Part shown: positions 1-8,333 of the stretch, piece after piece
Numbering within the stretch: position 1 is the stretch's first letter
Layout of the letters: each line of letters starts with the position of its first letter
DNA from: Prevotella sp.
GTDB lineage: Bacteria; Bacteroidota; Bacteroidia; Bacteroidales; Bacteroidaceae
DNA length: 27,788 nt
Direction: 5' to 3'
NCBI GenBank assembly: GCA_017541365.1
Contig: JAFXZF010000011.1
Location: 1 to 27,788 of the forward strand
Made by a program: the position numbers and the translations under genes
The notes under the pieces: generated by a model
Told to the model about the DNA's origin: nothing
What the model saw: the letters and a program-made list of their open reading frames with translations, nothing else
The model's database searches: none

Positions 1-1
1 G

Positions 2-1342
2 GAGGAGGAAGAAGAAGAAGAAGAAGCCAATAAGGATCGCGCCCCCCTACTCGACGAAAACGGCAACGAGGTAATCGACGTGAATAGCGAAGAAGCAGGC
101 GAAGACGACGAGGAGGAAGAGGATGAGAAGGGTGTGTACGAGGAAGAGGAAATCGTGGTGACAGGAAAAGACGGCAACGAGGAAATCATCGAGGTGCCCG
201 AAGGACTCATCATTGACGAGACAGGCGAGAATACTGACTTCCTGGAGCAGAAATACCTCACCTCAGATACCGCGGCGGTAATGCAAAACGTCATACCAGT
301 GTATGACCAGCAGGTATATATGGACAGGCTGAAGCGTATGCCAACAGCAATAGAGATGCCATGGAACCCCATAGTACAGAAGTTTATAGACCGATACAGT
401 GGCAGACTGCGCCGTTCGGTAAGCATAATGCTGGGAGCACAGAATTTCTACATGCCTATATTCGAACAGGCACTGGAGGTATATGACCTGCCACTGGAAC
501 TGAAATACCTGCCCGTGATAGAGTCGGCACTGAAACCCAATGCCGTGAGCCGAGTGGGAGCAACAGGACTGTGGCAGTTTATGGTGGCAACAGGAAAACG
601 CTACTCGCTGAAGGTAAACTCCATGATAGACGAACGCCGTGACCCCGTAAAGGCATCATATGCTGCAGCACACTACCTCAGCGACATGTACCAGATATTC
701 GGAGACTGGGCTCTCGTCATAGCAGCATACAACTGCGGACCAGGCAACATAATGAAAGCCATACAGAGGTCGGGAGGCAAAAGGGACTATTGGGAGATAT
801 ACCCATACCTGCCGGCAGAGACACGTGGATACGTGCCGGCATTTATCGCCGCCAACTACATCATGACATACTACTGCGAGCACAATATAACACCTGCTAC
901 AGCAAGATTGCCCGAGGAGACAGACACCATAATGCTGTACCAGAACCTGCACTTCAAACAGGTGGCAGAGGTGCTCGGAATGGAGATGGACGAACTGCGC
1001 GCCCTCAACCCACAGTACCGCAGAGACGTGGTGACAGGATACTCCGAACCCACAGACCTGAGACTGCCAAAGGAGTATATAGCACAGTTTATCGAGAAGC
1101 AGGACGAGATATTCGCCTACGACGTTAGCGACATCATGAAGCGTGACGTGGTGGAGGTCAACGAGGCAAAGTACGCATACAAACCGTCAAAACGTTCGTA
1201 TCGAAGCAAGAAGAATGTGCGTAGCAAGAAAAACCGCCTCTTAAAGAAAAAGAAGTCTAAGAGAGGTTCTTCAAAGAAATCTTCCAAGAAGAGCAAGAAG
1301 TCAAAGAAGAAGAAAGGCTCAAAGAAGAAAAGAAGACGTTAA
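2..1342 (+). CDS. mltD: MltD-like membrane-bound lytic murein transglycosylase, 5' truncated
   Basis: Cleaves the glycan strands of peptidoglycan in the periplasm, leaving 1,6-anhydro ends (family knowledge). The frame is open to the left window edge without a stop, so the gene starts outside the window; a GTG at 80 is only an internal candidate. Reading from base 2, an acidic stretch of about 80 residues rich in Glu and Asp comes first. The SLT/GH23 domain follows, with the catalytic Glu in VIESALKPNAVS (codon 521-523), then GATGLWQFM, AAYNCGPGN and YVPAFIAANYI. A LysM-like segment lies near LHFKQVAEVLGMEMDELRAL. The last 50 residues are almost only Lys, Arg and Ser. The opposite charge of the two ends is unusual for the family. 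It is followed 51 nt later by the rel gene on the same strand. Confidence 0.88.
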   Translation, partial: EEEEEEEEANKDRAPLLDENGNEVIDVNSEEAGEDDEEEEDEKGVYEEEEIVVTGKDGNEEIIEVPEGLIIDETGENTDFLEQKYLTSDTAAVMQNVIPVYDQQVYMDRLKRMPTAIEMPWNPIVQKFIDRYSGRLRRSVSIMLGAQNFYMPIFEQALEVYDLPLELKYLPVIESALKPNAVSRVGATGLWQFMVATGKRYSLKVNSMIDERRDPVKASYAAAHYLSDMYQIFGDWALVIAAYNCGPGNIMKAIQRSGGKRDYWEIYPYLPAETRGYVPAFIAANYIMTYYCEHNITPATARLPEETDTIMLYQNLHFKQVAEVLGMEMDELRALNPQYRRDVVTGYSEPTDLRLPKEYIAQFIEKQDEIFAYDVSDIMKRDVVEVNEAKYAYKPSKRSYRSKKNVRSKKNRLLKKKKSKRGSSKKSSKKSKKSKKKKGSKKKRRR

Positions 1343-1393
1343 TAACACTATATTCACAATGCTAACTATACCTAACTATAACCAACTCTAACT

Positions 1394-3637
1394 ATGAATG
1401 ACAAACAGATGATAGATGAAGCCTACAACAGGCTGCTGGAGAGCTACATGAACTCCAATCATCGCAAGAAGGTGGACATCATACAAAAGGCGTACCACTT
1501 CGCCCTGCGTGCCCACGAGGGGGAGTGCCGGCCTTCTGGCGAGCCATATATCATGCACCCACTGTCGGTAGCCACCATCATATCCAAGGAGATGGGACTC
1601 GGCAGCACCAGCATATGTGCAGCACTGCTTCACGACGTGCTCGAGGGTACTGACTACACCATCGACGATATCGAAAATATATTCGGCAAGAAGATAGCAC
1701 TCATCGTCGATGGACTGACAAAGATAGCTGGAGGCATATTCGGCGACAAGGCATCGGCACAGGCAGAAAACTTTAAGAAGCTGCTCCTCACCATGAGCGA
1801 GGACATACGAGTGATACTCATCAAGATATGCGACCGCCTCGACAATATGCGACACCTCGACTTACAGCCCGAGGCAAAACGCTATAAGATAGCTGGCGAG
1901 ACACTATATATCTACGCACCACTCGCCAACCGCTTGGGACTCAATACCATAAAAACCGAACTCGAAGACCTGTCATTCAAATACGAACACCCTGAGGAGT
2001 ATGCCGCCATAGAGAAAAACCTGGCACACACCAAGGAGAAACGCAACGAGCTCTTCGAAAACTTCACACGACCCATAAGGGAGGCACTCGACACGATGGG
2101 CATAACATACACCATCAAGGCACGCATCAAAAGCCCCTACTCCATATGGAGCAAGATGCAGCGAAAACATGTGTCGTTTGACGAGATATACGACATTCTC
2201 GCAGTACGCATCATCTTCACGCCACGCGAGGCGACCGACGAGGTCAATGAGTGCTTCAACATATACGTGGCACTATGCAAACTCTACGAGTCACACCCCG
2301 ACCGCATGCGCGACTGGTTGGCCCACCCTAAGGCTAACGGGTACCAGGCTCTGCACGTCACCCTCATGAGCAATATGGGACAGTGGATAGAGGTGCAGAT
2401 ACGTTCGGACAGGATGGACGACATAGCCGAACAGGGATTTGCCGCACACTGGAAGTACAAGAGCGACAGCGACACAGAGAAGGTAGCCGAGGACGAACTC
2501 AACGGATGGCTCCAAACCATCAAGGAGATACTCGACGACCCACAGCCCGATGCTATGGACTTCCTCGATGCCATCAAGCTCAACCTCTTTGCCAGCGAGA
2601 TATTCGTCTTCTCACCGAAGGGCGACATCATCACCATGCCGGCAAACTGTACAGCGCTCGACTACGCCTTTCAGATACACACCTTCCTCGGGTCACACTG
2701 CATAGGGGCTAAGGTAAACCACAAACTGGTACCACTGTCACACAAGCTGAAGAGCGGCGACCAGGTGGAGATCATCACCAACACCTCACAACACGTACAG
2801 CCCACATGGATCAACTTTGTCACTACGGCAAAGGCAAGGACTAAGCTACAGACCCTCCTACGCAAACAAAACAGGGAACTTGCCAAGAAGGGCGAAGATA
2901 TGCTGCAGGCATGGTTGGAGCAAAACGGACTCACCATCACCACGTCAAACCTCGACAAACTGACAGAGCTGCACCAGACGAAGCACCACGACCAACTCTT
3001 CGTAGCCATAGCAAAGGGCGATATCCTCCTCGACCAGAAAGACCTCAACTATATATATTATGGTAAGAAGAGCGAGGAGAAAAACAAGGCACGCAAGGGA
3101 TGGCGCAAGTACCTCTCACTCATGAGGGGCGTGAAGACTGCCGCCATCACCAAGGGACAGAAGCTGCTCATCGTAGGCAAGGACTTTGACAAGAGCCAGG
3201 CCGTCACCATCACCGAGGACAACATCACGCAGTACCTATTCCCCAAATGCTGTCAGCCCATACCTGGCGACGACATCATCGGATATATCAACAACAAGAA
3301 GCAGATCGAGATACACCGTCGCTCATGCAGCGAGGCAGCACGACTGCAGTCATCATTCGGCTCTGACATGCTCATGGCCAAGTGGGACATGCACGGCACG
3401 ATGGAGTTTAGTGCCACACTCGAACTGCGAGGCATAGACCGCAAGGGCATCATACGCGATGTCACACAGATCCTTGCTGGCACCTTCGACATCGACATCT
3501 ACCGACTCTCCACCATATCCGACGATGGCATCTTCAAGGCCGAGATAGAGCTCAAGGTCAAGGACGCCACATCTCTGCGCGAAGTGGAAGCGCAGATCCA
3601 GCAGGTCGATGGCATGCAGAGCGTGCACCGGATTTAG
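1394..3637 (+). CDS. rel: Long RelA/SpoT-family (p)ppGpp synthetase/hydrolase
   Basis: Makes, and in most homologues also degrades, the alarmone (p)ppGpp in the cytoplasm. All long-RSH domains are visible in the 747 residues: an HD hydrolase domain (RPSGEPYIMHPL, then ALLHDVLEGT, then CDRLDNMR), a synthetase domain (ARIKSPYSIWSKM, YDILAVR, HPKANGYQALH, EVQIRS), a TGS domain (EIFVFSPKGDIITMPANCTALDY is its start), a Cys-containing segment (FPKCCQPIPGDD) and a C-terminal ACT domain. Synthetase residues known to bind substrate (R and K of ARIK, D of YDIL, Y of NGYQ, E of EVQIR) are present. In the hydrolase motif the usual HDxxED reads HDVLEG, so the Asp is Gly85. The enzyme may therefore be mainly a synthetase. 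The ATG follows a run of 'taacta' repeats; no clear promoter was found. Confidence 0.93.
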   Translation: MNDKQMIDEAYNRLLESYMNSNHRKKVDIIQKAYHFALRAHEGECRPSGEPYIMHPLSVATIISKEMGLGSTSICAALLHDVLEGTDYTIDDIENIFGKKIALIVDGLTKIAGGIFGDKASAQAENFKKLLLTMSEDIRVILIKICDRLDNMRHLDLQPEAKRYKIAGETLYIYAPLANRLGLNTIKTELEDLSFKYEHPEEYAAIEKNLAHTKEKRNELFENFTRPIREALDTMGITYTIKARIKSPYSIWSKMQRKHVSFDEIYDILAVRIIFTPREATDEVNECFNIYVALCKLYESHPDRMRDWLAHPKANGYQALHVTLMSNMGQWIEVQIRSDRMDDIAEQGFAAHWKYKSDSDTEKVAEDELNGWLQTIKEILDDPQPDAMDFLDAIKLNLFASEIFVFSPKGDIITMPANCTALDYAFQIHTFLGSHCIGAKVNHKLVPLSHKLKSGDQVEIITNTSQHVQPTWINFVTTAKARTKLQTLLRKQNRELAKKGEDMLQAWLEQNGLTITTSNLDKLTELHQTKHHDQLFVAIAKGDILLDQKDLNYIYYGKKSEEKNKARKGWRKYLSLMRGVKTAAITKGQKLLIVGKDFDKSQAVTITEDNITQYLFPKCCQPIPGDDIIGYINNKKQIEIHRRSCSEAARLQSSFGSDMLMAKWDMHGTMEFSATLELRGIDRKGIIRDVTQILAGTFDIDIYRLSTISDDGIFKAEIELKVKDATSLREVEAQIQQVDGMQSVHRI

Positions 3638-3683
3638 TTCACAGTTCATAGTTCACAGTTCACAGTTCACAGTTTATAGTGTA
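3638..3683. repeat. Tandem 'ttcacag' low-complexity repeat
   Basis: Directly after the rel stop codon, the unit ttcacagt/ttcatagt is repeated about five times. Related sequences recur at 10831-10852, 18771-18780, 22238-22275, 23043-23085 and 27172-27190, the middle ones inside genes. No coding role is seen here. Confidence 0.8.
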
Positions 3684-3707
3684 AAGTATAAAGATAAAAG
3701 ATAAAAG

Positions 3708-4685
3708 ATGAGAAATAACAGACTGATAGCAGCGCTAATCATAATTTTCCATTTTCAATTTTCAATTTTCAATACGATAAGCGCGCAGAGCAAGTACGAC
3801 AATCCCGACACCATAGTAGTGTCACGTGACGGCACGGGTGACTTTCGCACCATCGACGAGGCGATAGAGGTTTGTCGCGCCTTTATGGAGTATCACAAGG
3901 TGATATACGTGAAAAACGGAGTGTATAAAGAGAAACTCATCATACCCTCATGGCTCACCAATATCGAACTGTGTGGAGAGAGCGCCGATGGCACCATCAT
4001 CACCTACGACGACCATGCCAATATCAATAAGATGGGCACCTTCCGCACCTACACCCTAAAGATAGAGGGTTGCGATATCACCGTCAAGAATATCACCATC
4101 GAAAATAATGCCGCCAAACTCGGACAGGCTGTGGCAGTACATACCGAGGGCGACCGCATAAAATTTATCGGATGCCGACTGCTCGGCAACCAAGATACCG
4201 TATATACCGGTATGGCGGGCACGCGCCTATACTTCTATAACTGCTATATCGAGGGCACCACCGACTTCATCTTCGGACCCTCCACAGCATGGTTTGAGAA
4301 GTGCACCATACTCAGCAAGGCCAACTCATACGTCACAGCAGCATCCACACCGCAGGAGCAGAAGTACGGTTACATATTCCACGATTGCACACTCACCGCT
4401 GCACCTGGGGTGACAAAGTGCTACCTCGGACGCCCCTGGCGACAGTATGCCTACACCCTCTTCATCGACTGCAATCTGGGTGCCCACATCCTACCCGTAG
4501 GGTGGCACGACTGGAAGAAAGACCATGCCTCTATACGCTACATGGAGTACAATAACCATGGTGCTGGAGCCTCCACCTCACAACGAGCAGAGTGGACACG
4601 CCAACTCACCAAGAAAGAGGCACAGCAGATAACACCAGAGACGGTTTTCACAATTCATAATTCACAATTCATAATTCACAATTAG
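3708..4685 (+). CDS. Secreted pectinesterase (CE8 family)
   Basis: Removes methyl esters from homogalacturonan, a step in plant pectin use, probably at the cell surface or in the periplasm. The N-terminus has a signal-peptide-like hydrophobic stretch ending near ISAQS. All CE8 active-site motifs are present in order: GQAVAV (Gln), GNQDTVYTG (Gln and Asp), GTTDFIFG (Asp) and YLGRPWRQYA (Arg and Trp). At 325 residues it is the length of a single-domain enzyme. Both ends carry low-complexity repeat DNA translated in frame: FHFQFSIFN in the signal peptide and IHNSQFIIHN as the last residues. The C-terminal copy runs into the stop codon, suggesting the original end was replaced. No other pectin gene is visible nearby, so this is not an obvious polysaccharide utilisation locus. 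Confidence 0.92.
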   Translation: MRNNRLIAALIIIFHFQFSIFNTISAQSKYDNPDTIVVSRDGTGDFRTIDEAIEVCRAFMEYHKVIYVKNGVYKEKLIIPSWLTNIELCGESADGTIITYDDHANINKMGTFRTYTLKIEGCDITVKNITIENNAAKLGQAVAVHTEGDRIKFIGCRLLGNQDTVYTGMAGTRLYFYNCYIEGTTDFIFGPSTAWFEKCTILSKANSYVTAASTPQEQKYGYIFHDCTLTAAPGVTKCYLGRPWRQYAYTLFIDCNLGAHILPVGWHDWKKDHASIRYMEYNNHGAGASTSQRAEWTRQLTKKEAQQITPETVFTIHNSQFIIHN

Positions 4686-4745
4686 TTGACAATTAGCTTC
4701 GTTGTAATCATAATTTTCAATTCTCAATTTCAATTTGTCAATTAA
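4645..4745. repeat. A/T-rich 'caattcataattcac' repeat block
   Basis: The unit caattcataattcac is repeated about two and a half times across the 3' end of the pectinesterase gene. It continues after the stop with related units (ttgacaatta, ttttcaattc, caatttgtcaattaatt). It may form hairpins through the caattg-type symmetry. It separates the pectinesterase from the next gene. Confidence 0.75.
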
Positions 4746-4795
4746 TTATAACTCCCTTATCACTCCCCTATAACTCCCCAAAAGAAACAAACAAT

Positions 4796-5671
4796 ATGAA
4801 ACTAACAAACGTAAAAATCCTCCTCTTTGCCCTCGTAACACTCTTGGCATCATGCGGCACATCCAGAACTGTGCCAGTGACAGGACGCAAACAGTCACTC
4901 ATGGTAAGCGACGAACAGATGCTCTCACTCAGCACTCAGCAGTATGCCGAGTACATGAAGACGGCAAAGAAATCCACCAATGCCCAGAATACTGCTATGG
5001 TACAGCGCGTAGGCACACGACTCGCCAGCGCCGTAGAGGCTTATCTCAAGAATAACGGACTCGCCAGCGAACTCAGCGGCTACAAGTGGGAGTTTAACCT
5101 CATACAGGATAAGAACATCAACGCATGGTGCATGCCAGGAGGCAAGATTGCCGTCTTTGAGGGACTCCTACCCGTCACACAGACCGAAGGGGCACTCGCC
5201 GTCGTACTGGGTCACGAGATAGCCCATGCCGTAGCAAAGCACTCTGCCGAGCAACTCTCCCAGCAGTACAAGCAGCAGATGGGACAACAGATAGCAGGCA
5301 GCGTGCTCGGCGCCGTCATCGGTACCAATGCTGCAAACCTCGCCACATGGGTGGGACAGCAGGGACTGCAACTGCAAAACCTCAAGTACTCACGCGACCA
5401 CGAGCACGAGGCTGACCACATGGGACTCATCTTTGCCGCTATGGCAGGCTACGACCCACGCGAGGCCGTCACATTCTGGCAACGCATGGCAGCATCATCC
5501 ACCACCAAGCAGAGCGAACTGCTTAGCGACCACCCCTCTGACGAGAAGCGCATAGCCAACATACAGGGATTGATGCCCGAGGCACTGCAGTACTACAAGC
5601 CACAGCAGCAGGTCACCACCACCCCAGCAAGCAAGAAAACTACCAAAACCACAGCAAAAAAGAAAAAATAA
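4796..5671 (+). CDS. M48-family metalloprotease, predicted lipoprotein
   Basis: Zinc protease of the LoiP/YggG-like M48C type, expected to act on misfolded or membrane proteins at the periplasmic side of a membrane. The N-terminus is a lipoprotein signal (LLFALVTLLASCGTS; lipobox Cys about residue 20). The zinc site HEIAH is at residues 140-144, and the third ligand is probably Glu205 in DHEHEADHMG. The preceding NAWCMPGGKIAVFEGLL and the downstream SDHPSDEKRI are typical of the family. The C-terminus is a Lys/Thr-rich tail (TTKTTAKKKK). Length is 291 residues, normal for the family. The ATG is preceded by an A-rich stretch. It is the only gene between two repeat-rich gaps and is probably monocistronic. 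Confidence 0.92.
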   Translation: MKLTNVKILLFALVTLLASCGTSRTVPVTGRKQSLMVSDEQMLSLSTQQYAEYMKTAKKSTNAQNTAMVQRVGTRLASAVEAYLKNNGLASELSGYKWEFNLIQDKNINAWCMPGGKIAVFEGLLPVTQTEGALAVVLGHEIAHAVAKHSAEQLSQQYKQQMGQQIAGSVLGAVIGTNAANLATWVGQQGLQLQNLKYSRDHEHEADHMGLIFAAMAGYDPREAVTFWQRMAASSTTKQSELLSDHPSDEKRIANIQGLMPEALQYYKPQQQVTTTPASKKTTKTTAKKKK

Positions 5672-5687
5672 AGAGTAAAAGGTAAAA

Positions 5688-5812
<125 letters not shown>

Positions 5813-5839
5813 CCCGCTAAAACAAAAATAAACAGAAAA

Positions 5840-5893
5840 ATGGACGACGATTATTACGCGACATGCCCTAATTTTTTGCATAGCGTGGAATAA
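5840..5893 (+). CDS. Candidate leader peptide MDDDYYATCPNFLHSVE
   Basis: A 17-codon ORF begins about 25 nt after the predicted transcription start and 87 nt before the corA stop-free frame starts. It opens with three consecutive Asp codons. Acidic runs at the N-terminus are known in E. coli MgtL to destabilise translating ribosomes at low Mg2+ (established for MgtL; applied here by inference). The stop codon TAA overlaps the first arm (5892-5898) of a hairpin that competes with the one covering the corA start. An A-rich sequence precedes the ATG, as is usual for Bacteroidetes starts. Translation has not been shown, and a chance ORF of this size is possible. Confidence 0.45.
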   Translation: MDDDYYATCPNFLHSVE

Positions 5894-5977
5894 CAGCCTC
5901 ACACACATGATAGGTTGTTTTCCTCGCTACAGAGAGATTAAGTCATTGTCTCATTCACACACAAGAGGAAAACAGCC
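5892..5977 (+). promoter_or_regulatory. Competing hairpins controlling the corA start site
   Basis: Arm 2 (5913-5925, GGTTGTTTTCCTC) pairs over 13 bp, with one G-U, with arm 3 (5965-5977, GAGGAAAACAGCC). Arm 3 contains the purine-rich ribosome site and ends 2 nt before the corA ATG. Arm 1 (5892-5898, AACAGCC) repeats the end of arm 3 and can pair over 7 bp with the first half of arm 2, which would release arm 3. This three-arm layout is the shape of a translational attenuator. Confidence 0.6.
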
Positions 5978-5979
5978 AA

Positions 5980-6906
5980 ATGAAAAAGTTTTGGAACACC
6001 AACTATGGTATTCGCTCCATAGAGGAGTGGGAACCTAACTGCTGGATACAGGTGACGTGTCCTACAGAAGAAGAGCGCCGACAGCTGGAGGACGAGTATC
6101 AGATACCCGACTACTTCTTCAGCGATATCAGCGATACCGATGAGAGAGCGCGTTATGAGTTTGACGAAGGGTGGCAACTCATCATCCTCCGCATACCCTA
6201 TATGAAAGAGGTGCGCTCACGTACCCCCTACACCACAGTACCGCTCGGCATCATCCACAAGGGCGACATCACCATCACGGTATGCTACTTCGAGACCGAC
6301 ATGATGATCGACTTCGTGAGCTATCAGCAGCGACGCGGCGAGGGCTTTACCGACTATGTCGATATGATCTTCCGACTGTTTCTCAGCACCTCGGTTTGGT
6401 ACCTCAAGCGACTGAAGCAGATTAGCCTCTTGCTCGACCGTGCCAAGCGCTCTATGGACCACACCGTCAACAACACCTCGCTCATGAACCTCTCACGTCT
6501 GCAGGACTCACTCACCTACTTCATCACCTCCATCAGGGGCAATGAGACACTCCTGCAGAAACTGAAGTTCAAGCTACCCGTTGACGAACTCGATGCCGAC
6601 CTCATCGAGGATGTCAATATCGAGATATCACAGGCACGCGAGACGGCGAGCATATACTCCGAGATTCTGGAGTCAACGATGGATACCTACACGTCGATCA
6701 TCAACAACAATATGAACACCGTGATGCGTACCCTTACCTCCTTCTCCATCATACTCATGTTCCCCACCCTCATATCATCACTCTTTGGTATGAACCTCAT
6801 CAACGGCATGGAGGCAAACTCATGGGGCTTCCCCGTTGCCATCGTCATCTCGCTCGTGGTGAGCCTCGGTTCGTGGTGGATACTGAGAGTCAAGAACCTC
6901 TTATAG
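5980..6906 (+). CDS. corA: CorA-family magnesium transporter
   Basis: Pentameric inner-membrane channel for Mg2+ (also Co2+ or Ni2+ in some members). The 308 residues consist of a cytoplasmic alpha/beta and long-helix region, then two membrane segments at the C-terminus (about 250-270 and 283-302). The signature GMN is at residues 270-272 (SSLFGMNLING), at the end of the first membrane helix as in the family. A basic end (RVKNLL) follows the second helix. The start is supported by the purine-rich AAGAGGAAAA 10 nt upstream. Its promoter is about 165 nt away, a long leader compared with the 8-10 nt spacing of other genes here. The downstream gene begins 20 nt later and may be cotranscribed. Confidence 0.92.
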   Translation: MKKFWNTNYGIRSIEEWEPNCWIQVTCPTEEERRQLEDEYQIPDYFFSDISDTDERARYEFDEGWQLIILRIPYMKEVRSRTPYTTVPLGIIHKGDITITVCYFETDMMIDFVSYQQRRGEGFTDYVDMIFRLFLSTSVWYLKRLKQISLLLDRAKRSMDHTVNNTSLMNLSRLQDSLTYFITSIRGNETLLQKLKFKLPVDELDADLIEDVNIEISQARETASIYSEILESTMDTYTSIINNNMNTVMRTLTSFSIILMFPTLISSLFGMNLINGMEANSWGFPVAIVISLVVSLGSWWILRVKNLL

Positions 6907-6925
6907 TCAATTTGTCAATTCGACA

Positions 6926-7384
6926 GTGCTCCTTCCCGAATATACCGACATAAAGATACGACAGACGCAGGACCGAAAGCCAGAAGTGCTCGACGTGCTG
7001 CGTCAACGTTATGTGGCCCTCACCCCCGAGGAGTGGGTGCGCCAGCATTTTGTCAACTATCTCATACACCACAAGGGCTATCCCCCTGCCCTCATGGGCA
7101 ATGAGGTGGAGCTGTGCGTAGGCTCCAAGAAGCTGCGCTGCGACTCCGTACTCTACGGCAAAGACCGTCAGCCACTCGCCATCATGGAGTACAAGGCCGA
7201 GAGCATACCCCTCACCCACAAGGTCATCACCCAGGTCGCCACCTACAATATGCTGCTCCACGTGCCCTACCTCATGGTGAGCAATGGCAATCAGCATCTA
7301 TGCCTGCATTTTGATAAGGGGGAAGAAAAATGGGAATATCTGCCCGATATTCCCGATTACGAAGATTTATTTCTTAGGAGTTAA
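6926..7384 (+). CDS. Small HsdR_N-type (PD-(D/E)XK fold) protein
   Basis: A 152-residue protein matching the type I restriction enzyme R N-terminal domain (HSDR_N_2) that occurs as a stand-alone gene in many Bacteroidetes. Visible fold elements are EEWVRQHFVNYLI near the start, Asp in RCDSVLY, and the ExK pair in IMEYKAES followed by a helix with VITQVATYNMLL. These match the active-site order of PD-(D/E)XK nucleases. There is no helicase part, so it is not a full HsdR. The start chosen is GTG at 6926; the frame is open further upstream through a tcaatttgtcaatt repeat without an ATG, so the start is uncertain. It follows corA by 20 nt. Its cellular role is not known to me. Confidence 0.8.
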   Translation: MLLPEYTDIKIRQTQDRKPEVLDVLRQRYVALTPEEWVRQHFVNYLIHHKGYPPALMGNEVELCVGSKKLRCDSVLYGKDRQPLAIMEYKAESIPLTHKVITQVATYNMLLHVPYLMVSNGNQHLCLHFDKGEEKWEYLPDIPDYEDLFLRS

Positions 7385-7401
7385 CTGCTGACAGCTTACT
7401 C

Positions 7402-8181
7402 TCACTCCGGCTGCGCCAACTCGTTAGGCGTCTTAGGCTGCGGTAGCGGCATCGGCGGCATCTTAGGCTGTGGCTCCGCCACGCCTGTCATGATGTCACG
7501 GTTATGATTCGCCGCATCGATATACTCCTTCACGTAGGGGTCGTTCTTGAAGCGTGCCGTAGCCTTTGTCATCAGCACCTCTATCCATGTCGTCAGTATG
7601 GGGTACTCATAAGTACTCGTCGCCACCTGAAAAACGTATGGCCCGAGGCAGTTGTCGAAGTTGTCCGTTATAAAAGAGGTAACCAGTCGTTCCTCCTCAC
7701 CCAGTAGCTTCTCCTCCTTCACCACGAGGCGACGGTTCACGGCATCCACATCCTCACCATTCATTATCGCCTGACTCTGCTGGTGCATGAGGTCCTCCAG
7801 CTGCTCGCTTATCTTGCCATATCGCTGGCTGAATACGCTGAGAGTATCGTTCATCGGCGTTCCCGTACACGTCTGTCCCTGCAGGTTGAGCGTGATGTTG
7901 ATGGTACCCGTCTCGAGCACCACAGGCATCACCGGTTGGTCATCCATGCAGAGCGTCACTATGCGCGTGGAGTCCAGGGCACCTGAGAAGGCAAACTTCC
8001 CATGCACTATGTCGCACGAGTCGATGTTCACTATCTTGTCATCCACCATGTCCTTGAGGTACAGCTTCCTTCCATCGACATTCTGAAGGTCCGAAGCCCC
8101 CTGGATATCGTACTTCGTACATGCCGTCAGCAGTGACAGCATCGTAACGCTTAGTATGGTGGTGTATAACGTATAGCGCAT
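7402..8181 (-). CDS. DUF4369-type lipoprotein
   Basis: Predicted outer- or inner-membrane lipoprotein. From the ATG at 8181 the protein starts MRYTLYTTILSVTMLSLLTAC, a signal peptide with lipobox LTAC. The next 100 residues (SDLQNVDGRKLYLKDM, IVNIDSCDIVHGKFAFSG, PVVLETGTINITL) match the DUF4369 domain that precedes thioredoxin-like domains in Bacteroidetes. Here no thioredoxin domain with CxxC follows. Instead a charged helical region and a Pro-rich tail (AEPQPKMPPMPLPQPKTPNELAQPE) finish the protein. A longer frame from 8235 is rejected because it would start inside the promoter spacer. The gene converges with the HsdR_N-type gene, 17 nt apart, and diverges from purU. Confidence 0.82.
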   Translation of the reverse strand: MRYTLYTTILSVTMLSLLTACTKYDIQGASDLQNVDGRKLYLKDMVDDKIVNIDSCDIVHGKFAFSGALDSTRIVTLCMDDQPVMPVVLETGTINITLNLQGQTCTGTPMNDTLSVFSQRYGKISEQLEDLMHQQSQAIMNGEDVDAVNRRLVVKEEKLLGEEERLVTSFITDNFDNCLGPYVFQVATSTYEYPILTTWIEVLMTKATARFKNDPYVKEYIDAANHNRDIMTGVAEPQPKMPPMPLPQPKTPNELAQPE

Positions 8182-8232
8182 TTGCAGTATCTTATATCTC
8201 TTGTCACAGGGCGCTGTGCCCCGAATGCCATG

Positions 8233-8240
8233 CAAAAGTA
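8233..8240 (-). promoter_or_regulatory. -7 box of the DUF4369 lipoprotein gene
   Basis: On the minus strand the bases read TACTTTTG, matching TAnnTTTG, 51 nt before the ATG. No -33 TTTG at the right distance is seen, so the call is tentative. Confidence 0.45.
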
Positions 8241-8325
8241 GAGAGAATTATTGACAATGAAAAAGAATTTCAAGGTATTTAATGAAAAAGTGCCCCGTTT
8301 ATCTTTTTTTTACATTTATTTTTTG

Positions 8326-8333
8326 TACCTTTG
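8326..8333 (+). promoter_or_regulatory. -7 box of purU
   Basis: TACCTTTG lies after a T-rich stretch; only 8 nt separate it from the ATG at 8342. Transcription would start within a few bases of the start codon. No good -33 box is seen. Confidence 0.7.

Noticed and set aside
5813..5979. M-box (ykoK) or other known Mg2+ riboswitch before corA
   Set aside because: The conserved M-box core elements are not seen; the leader is too short and is better explained by three competing arms.
6926..7384. Restriction subunit of the 12.7-16.4 kb system
   Set aside because: It holds only the N-terminal nuclease-like domain without helicase motifs, lies 5 kb away with host-like base composition, and occurs alone in relatives.
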